Positions 26,312 through 32,289 of a stretch of DNA of 32,289 nt are shown piece after piece. How positions within the stretch are numbered: the first letter of the stretch is position 1; each line of letters starts with the position of its first letter. The stretch covers positions 1 to 32,289 of the forward strand of contig DATENM010000134.1 of the NCBI GenBank assembly GCA_035275065.1. Reading direction: 5' to 3'. The DNA is from Blastocatellia bacterium (GTDB lineage Bacteria; Acidobacteriota; Blastocatellia; UBA7656). The notes under the pieces are model-generated. The model did no database searches. It was not told the origin of the DNA and worked only from the letters and a program-made list of their open reading frames with translations. The position numbers were made by a program, and so were the translations under genes.

Positions 26312-27361
26312 TCAATGATATTTCATCCGCCGCATCAATCGTTCGCGTGCGGACTTGCGCAGGTTGATGACCTGCTGCCGCGTGATGCCCAGCCGCCCGG
26401 CAATGCGCGCATCATCCATCGGCAAGTCGTTCCACAGCGCGGCGAATTCTTCGGCGGGTATGCCGAGCACGTCGGCGATCTGCCGCAGGCTGGCGACGCC
26501 GGTGATGGGCAATAAAGCGATCACGTCGCGCCCCTGCGCGTCGCGCAGGTTCAATAACAGGGCGAGGCGCTGGCGCGGCGGCAGCTCGCCAATCTCTCGC
26601 CACAGGTGTTCAAGGTAGAGACGATGGTCAACTTCCGCGGCCACGTCTGCGCGCGGGTCGGCCAGCCCCTGGCGCTGCCGGTCTTCGCCTTCCACGTCGC
26701 CTTCGCCCTGTTCCGCAATCGGGCGAATGCCCTGCAAGGCGGCGACGAAGCTGACTATCTCGTCCAGCTCCATCGCGCCCGCCGCCTCTCCGAGGATGGC
26801 TGCGAGCAGATCAGTGAGGTCTGTGCCGGCCGGATCGGTCAGCCGCGACAACAGGCGCGCGGACAACGCCTCGTCATCCGGCCTGGCGCGCGCCGCCCCG
26901 GTTGCCGAACGACGCCGCGCCGTGGTGTCGCACAGCCATGCGCCGTCTGCATCCTGCCACAGCGCGAACTCAGGGGCGTGCGAGAGGATATAACGTACCT
27001 TACTTTTCAGCGAGTGGCGCTCGGGGTTGCGGCGGCGCAGGTAGCGGTAGCAGGCGTGGAAGGCGAGCACCGCGACATAGCCGCGAAAGTCGCTGATCGG
27101 CTCCCGCGACTCGGCGCTCCGTAATCGCCGCAACTCGGTGACGAGCGCGGCCTGCACGTCGCTTGCGATCTCAAGCGCGTCTTGATTGGCGGCGCTGCCA
27201 TCTGCGGGGCTCAACGACACGCGCAGCTTGTTCTTGACGACGCCGCGAATGACCGGCTCGGCATGCTCGGCCAATACCGCCGCCAGCCGTGTGTCGGCTT
27301 CGTCCGCATCGCCGGCTTCGACCAGCGGCAGAAGAATGTCGTCAAGCTCTCGGATCGCCAC
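26312..27361 (-). CDS. sigma-70 family (ECF-like) RNA polymerase sigma factor with long linker
   Basis: This 349-residue protein has a sigma region-2-like segment (DFRGYVAVLAFHACYRYLRRRNPERHSLKSKVRYIL, about 90-125). An unusually long middle stretch (about 130-255) rich in Ala/Arg/Asp follows. A region-4-like helix-turn-helix lies at about 262-345 (IGELPPRQRLALLLNL, then DDARIAGRLGITRQQVINLRKSARERL). Typical ECF factors are near 190 residues. The start is GTG 27361 with GAGGGG upstream. It is the first gene of a two-gene unit with the anti-sigma factor. Promoter-binding function is inferred from region 4 and the partner. Confidence 0.78.
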   Translation of the reverse strand: MAIRELDDILLPLVEAGDADEADTRLAAVLAEHAEPVIRGVVKNKLRVSLSPADGSAANQDALEIASDVQAALVTELRRLRSAESREPISDFRGYVAVLAFHACYRYLRRRNPERHSLKSKVRYILSHAPEFALWQDADGAWLCDTTARRRSATGAARARPDDEALSARLLSRLTDPAGTDLTDLLAAILGEAAGAMELDEIVSFVAALQGIRPIAEQGEGDVEGEDRQRQGLADPRADVAAEVDHRLYLEHLWREIGELPPRQRLALLLNLRDAQGRDVIALLPITGVASLRQIADVLGIPAEEFAALWNDLPMDDARIAGRLGITRQQVINLRKSARERLMRRMKYH

Positions 27362-27440
27362 AGCCCCTCACGATGCGCTCATTGATAAAACGCCGAAGCT
27401 GATTTGACCGCGCCGCTTCCGCCATTGTCAACCATTCGCC

Positions 27441-27511
27441 TGAAGCGGCTATGTGGCGCAAGGCGGTTAGCTTGCGCGAGTCCATGCGCAAGCTAACCGC
27501 CTTGCGCCACA
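27441..27511. repeat. REP-like palindrome copy 4
   Basis: Perfect 26-bp inverted repeat, 27452-27477 and 27486-27511, with an 8-nt loop. Its arms contain the same GGCGGTTAGC core as copy 1. The left flank TGAAGCGG resembles TAAAGCGG at copy 3, although no gene ends here. It lies in the divergent intergenic region between the sigma factor and the secreted-protein gene, and directly precedes the block at 27521. Confidence 0.87.
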
Positions 27512-27520
27512 CCCAAACTT

Positions 27521-27562
27521 TTTTCGCCCGCCAGTAATACCGCGCCGCGAGCGCCACCTTCA
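27521..27562 (+). promoter_or_regulatory. 42-bp block shared with 17523-17564
   Basis: This is the partner of the block at 17523, with 32 of 42 identical positions and no gaps by eye. It lies 122 bp upstream of the ATG at 27643. The remaining 281-bp divergent gap (27362-27642) holds palindrome copy 4 and the GGAGG ribosome site at 27630-27634; no other element was recognised. Confidence 0.45.
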
Positions 27563-27642
27563 ACCAGCGTGCAGTTAAATCCGGTTGCGTCCCGCGGCGC
27601 GACCGCGCGAATGAATTAAACAACTTTTTGGAGGAAACGATA

Positions 27643-29409
27643 ATGACCCGTTTATTCGCTATCTGGACGCTGACGGTGCTGTTCGCCTTAGAGCCGCTCG
27701 CCGCCACACAGATTAAGATCGAAGTATCGGTGCCAAAGCGCAAGCCGAGCATTGCAACCGACAGCCGCATCGAAGTGCGCCGCCTGGAACAGGCCATGAG
27801 CGATCTGCGCAAAGAACTGAAAGAGAATCCGCCCGACCTCGAAGGCGCGCGCGCCGCGGCGAAGTACGCCAAAGAGCTGATCGGTGACATCAAAAGTCTC
27901 TACCCCAATTATTCGACCGCGGCATATGAGCGTGAAATCGCCGGTTACAGCCGGTTGTTGAGCGAAGACGAGAATGACGGCTCAGCTAATGACGGCTCAG
28001 CTAATGACCGCAAGGCAAATGATAGCCGGGCGAATGACCACCGCAGCAATGGCCGTCCGTCAGGCGACGACTCGCTCGACGAGATCAAAGACTTCATCAG
28101 AAAAATGTCCTACGCCTCGGGGCACCTGATTCCGCAGACCTATTGGAAAGGCATCTACACACAGACGAAGGGCGACGCCGAGCGCTACTTTGAATCGTGC
28201 AAAGAGCTGAGCTATGGCGAGACCGTCAAGAAGGTCAAGGAGGCGCTCGCCAAACATCCCGGCCTGCGCACAGACAACGAGATCAGCGACCACGTCGAGC
28301 AACTGCTGACGAAATTCCCGAAAGAGTACGACGAGTTCGTGCGCAGCTTTTTGATCGGCGAGATCAACGCCACCATCGAGAAAGCCTACGTTGAAAAGAA
28401 GAAGGGTGCCGGCGCAATCGGCGCCGCGACCGAGGCCGCCGACATCGCCCTGATGCTTGCCAACGGCGTGCTGTTGTCGTTCCCCGATCAACCGCAGGCG
28501 CTCAGGATTCGCAAGGATGCCGAAGCCATTGCCGGCGCGGTCGAGCGCGACCTCGGCAGCAAAGTCTACGCCGGCGCCTTCCACAAGCAGAACGCCGGAA
28601 AGGTCGTCTACAGCCGCAAGCCGCTGGTCGCCGGCCAGGAAGACGCCGCGGCGGTCGCCAAAACGTTTTCGCTCGCCGATACGGTTTATGCGACGGCCTA
28701 CTTCAAAGGGACGATTGCCGAGATGGCCGACGGCGCGCATTCCGGCGATACCGAAATGCAGATGACCATCTTCCTCGATGGCAACGAGATGACCAGCTTC
28801 AACTACCCGATGACCAGGCCGATGGAGCAGTGGACGTTCATGCCGATTGAGGTGCTGCCGGCGCTTGAGACGGCGAAAGAGTGCGAAGGCTCGTCACGTT
28901 ACGCCAGGCTGCTCGCCGAATGCTCGCCGCGCAGCCACACGCTCGGCTTCCGCGTCAGCGCCATCTATATGAGTTACCGCCACGACCTGGCCGAAGGCGA
29001 GTTCGAGATCGATTGCTCGAATGGGCAAGAGAAGATGGCCGAGCGCGCCATCGCTTATCACAAGATCGCTTTGAAGAACGTCTTTTTGCCCAAAGCGGTC
29101 CAGGGTGACGCGGCGCTTGAGCGCGCTATGGTCGAAGCGACGCGCGGCATGTTGACCGACCAGGGCAAGCCCGGCGTGCCTGTGCGCGCCGTGATCACCG
29201 AGCGCGAATGGACGCTCTACCGCCACCCGATCAGCGGCATCATCACGCGCCGCGCCATCAACGGCGCGGTCGCCGTCAAACGCAACGACGGCACCTGTTA
29301 CTTTTACGGAATGACTTTCTCCGAGCAGAATAATGGCGGCTGGGGCCGCTTGCACTGGAGCAGCACCGACAACGGCACCGAGATGGATTGCGGAAATGTG
29401 ACGAAGTAG
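27643..29409 (+). CDS. secreted protein of unknown function with NDxxA pentapeptide repeats
   Basis: This 588-residue protein has a signal peptide (about 1-22, ending LAATQ). A helical charged region (about 35-95) is followed by six 5-residue units NDGSA, NDGSA, NDRKA, NDSRA, NDHRS, NGRPS (about 111-140). A predicted globular remainder has four Cys (in SCKEL, AKECEG, AECSPR and EIDCSNG) and further Cys near the end. The C-terminal half shows a beta-rich stretch (TVYATAYFKGTIAEM, MQMTIFLDGNEMTSF, YPMTRPMEQWTFMPIEVLP). No family is recognised. ATG 27643 with GGAGG 8 nt upstream is preferred over the in-frame start at 27628. Likely periplasmic or extracellular. Confidence 0.8.
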   Translation: MTRLFAIWTLTVLFALEPLAATQIKIEVSVPKRKPSIATDSRIEVRRLEQAMSDLRKELKENPPDLEGARAAAKYAKELIGDIKSLYPNYSTAAYEREIAGYSRLLSEDENDGSANDGSANDRKANDSRANDHRSNGRPSGDDSLDEIKDFIRKMSYASGHLIPQTYWKGIYTQTKGDAERYFESCKELSYGETVKKVKEALAKHPGLRTDNEISDHVEQLLTKFPKEYDEFVRSFLIGEINATIEKAYVEKKKGAGAIGAATEAADIALMLANGVLLSFPDQPQALRIRKDAEAIAGAVERDLGSKVYAGAFHKQNAGKVVYSRKPLVAGQEDAAAVAKTFSLADTVYATAYFKGTIAEMADGAHSGDTEMQMTIFLDGNEMTSFNYPMTRPMEQWTFMPIEVLPALETAKECEGSSRYARLLAECSPRSHTLGFRVSAIYMSYRHDLAEGEFEIDCSNGQEKMAERAIAYHKIALKNVFLPKAVQGDAALERAMVEATRGMLTDQGKPGVPVRAVITEREWTLYRHPISGIITRRAINGAVAVKRNDGTCYFYGMTFSEQNNGGWGRLHWSSTDNGTEMDCGNVTK

Positions 29410-29411
29410 AA

Positions 29412-29555
29412 GGCAGGAGGCAGGAGGCAGGAAGCAGGAGGCAGTCAAGACATCCGTACAAATGCAGAAGGCAGCAAGCCATGATGCGAAGATCACATGG
29501 CTTGCTGCCTTCACGGCTTTATTACTGCCTCCTGCCTCCTGCTTCCTGCCTCCTG
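29412..29555. repeat. nested hairpin of tandem 7-mers, copy C (GGCAGGA)
   Basis: The left arm has tandem GGCAGGA units with one AGCAGGA (29412-29444). An inner perfect 17-bp inverted repeat follows, GAAGGCAGCAAGCCATG (29467-29483) with its complement (29496-29512). The right arm has complementary CTGCC/TCCTGCC units (29525-29555). The architecture and 7-bp period match copies A and B but with a different 7-mer. It fills the gap between two convergent genes, starting 2 nt after one stop and ending 6 nt from the other. Confidence 0.9.
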
Positions 29556-29561
29556 ATTTAC

Positions 29562-32288
29562 CTACTCATCGCGCAGCGCCACCATCGGGTCGACGCGGGC
29601 GGCCCTGCGAGCCGGCAGGTAACCCGCCAGTATAGCGATGGTCAGCAACAGCAACGTCGCCAGCGTGATCGTCAGCGGGTCGTTTGGCTTCAGGTTATAG
29701 AGCAGGCTCGAAGCCGTCCGCGTTGCCGCCAGTGAAGCCGCCAGGCCGACGGCGACGCCGATGATGACCAGCATCAGCGCTTCGCGCAGCATCAGCCATA
29801 GCACGTCACGACTCTGCGCCCCGAGCGCCATGCGAATGCCGATCTCGTTGGTGCGCCGCGCCACCGCATACGACAGGACGCCATACAGTCCGATACAAGC
29901 AAGCAGCAGCGCCAGCAGGCCGAAGAAGGCGGCGAGCCGCGCCACCAGCTTCGGCTGGGTGAGCGAGCGCCCGATCTGTTCGTCGAGGCTCAAGACTTCA
30001 TCAATCGGCAGGTTGTGGTTGACTTCCTGAATGGCTTGCCGCACCTGCGGGATGACCCGGTCGGGCGCGCCCGCAAAACGCACGATGAGGTTGCCGCGCG
30101 GCCCCGGGCTCTGCGCAGACGGGTAGTAGGCCACCGGCCGCGCCTCTTCAGTCAGGCTCTGGTACTTGGAGTCTTTGACGACGCCGATGACTTCAATCTC
30201 GTCGTGCGATTGCGGACCGTTTGTGCCGAAGCGCCTGCCGAGCGGCGAGCCGCCGGGGAAGAGACGCTGCGCCATGGTTTCGCTGATGACCGCGACCTTC
30301 TGCGACTTCTCGGTGTCCTGCGGGCCGAAGCCGCGGCCTTCGAGCAGCGGGATGCCCAGCGCCGCGAAGTAATCCTGGCCGACGACGTTCTGCCGGACGA
30401 CGCGGCTCGCACGATCCGCCTCCGCCAGGTCGTGCGTCTCGACCAGACTCGTCCACCCGCCCTGGCTGAAGACCAGGAAGGCGAAAGCGTTGGCCTCGAC
30501 GCCGGGCACCGCCTTCACCTTCTCTTCGACCTCACGCAGCAGCGCCGGGTACTGCTTGTCTTTGAGGCCCAGCGCCGACGTGTCAATCTCGAAGAGCATG
30601 ACGTTCCGCTGATTGAACCCCGTCGGGATGCTCTGCAAGTTGATCAGCGTACGCACAAACAAGCCCGCGCCGACCAGCAGCAGCAGCGACAGCGCCACCT
30701 GCACGACGACCAGCGCCTTACCGAGCGGACTCTGCGACGAAGCGCGCGCCGCGCCCCTGCCGCCTTTGAGTTCAGCATTCGGCTCGATGCGCGCGGCACG
30801 CAAGGCCGGCGCGGTCCCGAAGACCACCGCCGAGAGCAATGACGCCAGCAGCGTGAAGCCCAGAATGCGCATGTTCGGCGTCACGTCCAAGGGCAGCGGC
30901 TCGGCGCTCGACGACGCCATGCCGATCAGCATGCGGCTGCCCCACCATGCCAGCAAGACGCCCGCGCCGCCGCCCAGGCCGGCCAGCAGAATGCTTTCGG
31001 TGAGCAGCTGGCGAATCAGCCGTATGCGCCCCGCGCCCATCGCCATGCGCACGGCGAACTCCCTGCGGCGGTTGGCGGCGCGCGCCAGCAAGAGGTTGGC
31101 GATGTTGGCGCAGGCAATCAGCAGCACGACGCCGACGACCGCCATCAGGATGCGCAGCGACAGCGAGAACTCGCGGCGCAGCTCAGAGACGCCTTTGCCC
31201 GCCGGCGTCAATTCGATGCTCGCGCGCTCGATGGCCTGCGCGCGCTCGGCGGCAGGCTGCGGCCCGGCTAGCTCTTGTAAGGACTGTTTGAAGAGCAGAT
31301 TGACGGCGGCGCTGGCCTGTTCGGCGCTGACACCGTTTTTGAGCCGGCCAATGAGGTAGAGTGACTGAGAGAGCTTCTCGTTCCGCACGTTCCAGTGGGC
31401 CGGCGGCAGTTGCGCTTCCATCGCCAGCGGCACATAGATGTCGGGAGCCTGCCCCACGGTCGTGCCGAAAAACTCCGCCGGCGCGACGCCGACGATGGTG
31501 TAAGCGGTCTGGTCTATGGCGATTGTCTTGCCGACCGCCTCCGGGTCGCCGCCCATGCGGCTCTGCCACCAGGCGTAGCTGACGACCGCGACCGGGTGGC
31601 CGCCGGGCGTAAGGTCATCCGCTTCAGTGAACGTGCGCCCGAGCGCCGCATTCACGCCGAGCGTCGAGAAGTATGTGCCGGAGACGGGCTGAACTCGCAG
31701 CGGCTGCATCTCGCCGCCCGAGCTGTTGTTATTGACCGTGCCGTGCACGTTCCAGGTCATGCTCAAGAGCGCCGCCACGTCGGAAAAGACTTCGTCGCGC
31801 TGCCGCACCTCTTGATAAAAAGGGTAAGAGAAAAGGTCGCAGCTCGCGTGCGGGAAGCTGTTGGTCAGGCCGCCCTCCTCGCCTTTGCCGAATAGCACCA
31901 GCTTGTCCGGCTCTTTGACCGGCAGCGATTTAAGCAGCACGGCATCGAGCAGGCTGAAGATGGCAGTGTTGGCGCCGATGCCTAAGGCGAGCGACAGCAC
32001 GGCGATCAGCGTGAAGGCGGGTTGCTTAAATAGTATTCGTATGCCGTAACGCAGGTCTTGAATCATGTCATCCTCCCAGCGATAACTTTGCAACCAGAGC
32101 GCGTCCCAGAACGCGCCCAGACTCCGCCTCAATAAACTGAACCGCATCCGCCAATCCAGGCGTTGCCAATCGGCGAGGAGCAGCTCGCGGTACTGCAATT
32201 CGGCCTGCCACTCCTGGCGCCAGTCGGCGCGCAGCCGGCGCGGCACGATCAGGCCGACGAGCGCGATCAAGCGCAGGTGCGGCTTACC
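29562..32288 (-). CDS. ABC-type permease of the MacB/FtsX 'orphan' (ADOP-like) family, 5' end outside the window
   Basis: At least 902 residues are visible. An N-terminal cytoplasmic helical region (RRLRADWRQEWQAELQYRE) leads into MIQDLRYGIRILFKQPAFTL, LALGIGANTAIFSLLDAVLL and a MacB-like periplasmic core. FtsX helices (about 360-460), a second such module and C-terminal FtsX helices end in ARVDPMVALRDE. The tandem arrangement without an ABC ATPase is typical of the acidobacterial duplicated orphan permeases. They probably act in efflux or envelope mechanotransmission; the substrate is unknown. The first usable start within the window is a TTG at 32270, but the frame stays open to the edge (GKPHLR precedes), so the real start is probably beyond it. 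Confidence 0.88.
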   Translation of the reverse strand, partial: GKPHLRLIALVGLIVPRRLRADWRQEWQAELQYRELLLADWQRLDWRMRFSLLRRSLGAFWDALWLQSYRWEDDMIQDLRYGIRILFKQPAFTLIAVLSLALGIGANTAIFSLLDAVLLKSLPVKEPDKLVLFGKGEEGGLTNSFPHASCDLFSYPFYQEVRQRDEVFSDVAALLSMTWNVHGTVNNNSSGGEMQPLRVQPVSGTYFSTLGVNAALGRTFTEADDLTPGGHPVAVVSYAWWQSRMGGDPEAVGKTIAIDQTAYTIVGVAPAEFFGTTVGQAPDIYVPLAMEAQLPPAHWNVRNEKLSQSLYLIGRLKNGVSAEQASAAVNLLFKQSLQELAGPQPAAERAQAIERASIELTPAGKGVSELRREFSLSLRILMAVVGVVLLIACANIANLLLARAANRRREFAVRMAMGAGRIRLIRQLLTESILLAGLGGGAGVLLAWWGSRMLIGMASSSAEPLPLDVTPNMRILGFTLLASLLSAVVFGTAPALRAARIEPNAELKGGRGAARASSQSPLGKALVVVQVALSLLLLVGAGLFVRTLINLQSIPTGFNQRNVMLFEIDTSALGLKDKQYPALLREVEEKVKAVPGVEANAFAFLVFSQGGWTSLVETHDLAEADRASRVVRQNVVGQDYFAALGIPLLEGRGFGPQDTEKSQKVAVISETMAQRLFPGGSPLGRRFGTNGPQSHDEIEVIGVVKDSKYQSLTEEARPVAYYPSAQSPGPRGNLIVRFAGAPDRVIPQVRQAIQEVNHNLPIDEVLSLDEQIGRSLTQPKLVARLAAFFGLLALLLACIGLYGVLSYAVARRTNEIGIRMALGAQSRDVLWLMLREALMLVIIGVAVGLAASLAATRTASSLLYNLKPNDPLTITLATLLLLTIAILAGYLPARRAARVDPMVALRDE

Positions 32289-32289
32289 G

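Overview
The window is a GC-rich chromosomal segment whose gene content points to Acidobacteriota, probably class Blastocatellia or a close relative. The pointers are a long MacB/FtsX-type 'orphan' permease ending in DPMVALRDE, a DUF1800 protein, a secreted CHAT-TPR protein next to a sigma/anti-sigma pair, and abundant dispersed palindromes. The lineage call is inference from family content. No rRNA, tRNA, CRISPR array, transposase or phage gene was recognised.

Layout. 1-3570 (+): 5'-truncated DUF1800 gene, a Gfo/Idh/MocA oxidoreductase and a DUF2238 membrane protein. 3653-4326 (+): a less GC-rich coupled pair, a DUF5678 protein and a retropepsin-like protease. 4351-8748 (-): apparent operon of an ATP-grasp ligase, a luciferase-like flavin monooxygenase and a TonB-dependent receptor, with a terminator-like hairpin in its leader. 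9061-9813 (-): membrane-anchored M23 peptidase. 10063-17383 (+): the conserved rRNA-maturation / c-di-AMP cluster phoH - pgpH - ybeY - corC - era. 17659-21185 (+): small membrane protein, prmA-rsmE and a PaaK-like adenylating enzyme. 21861-27361: secreted NTF2-like/TPR/CHAT protein (+) converging on a sigma factor and anti-sigma factor (-). 27643-29409 (+): secreted protein of unknown function. 29562-32288 (-): ABC-type permease running off the window.

The most notable item is a 363-residue intein inside PhoH, between the Walker A and Walker B motifs. It starts with Ala instead of Cys/Ser and carries the Trp/Cys/Thr triad that defines class 3 inteins, plus a two-motif LAGLIDADG endonuclease domain.

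Two families of dispersed non-coding elements run through the window. One comprises four REP-like palindromes built on GCGCAA/TTGCGC, three of them beginning at a stop codon and the three long ones sharing an 8-nt loop. The other comprises three nested hairpins whose arms are tandem 7-mers (GTGACAA or GGCAGGA); two of these separate genes inside the phoH-era cluster. A further 42-bp block recurs about 120-135 bp upstream of two unrelated genes.
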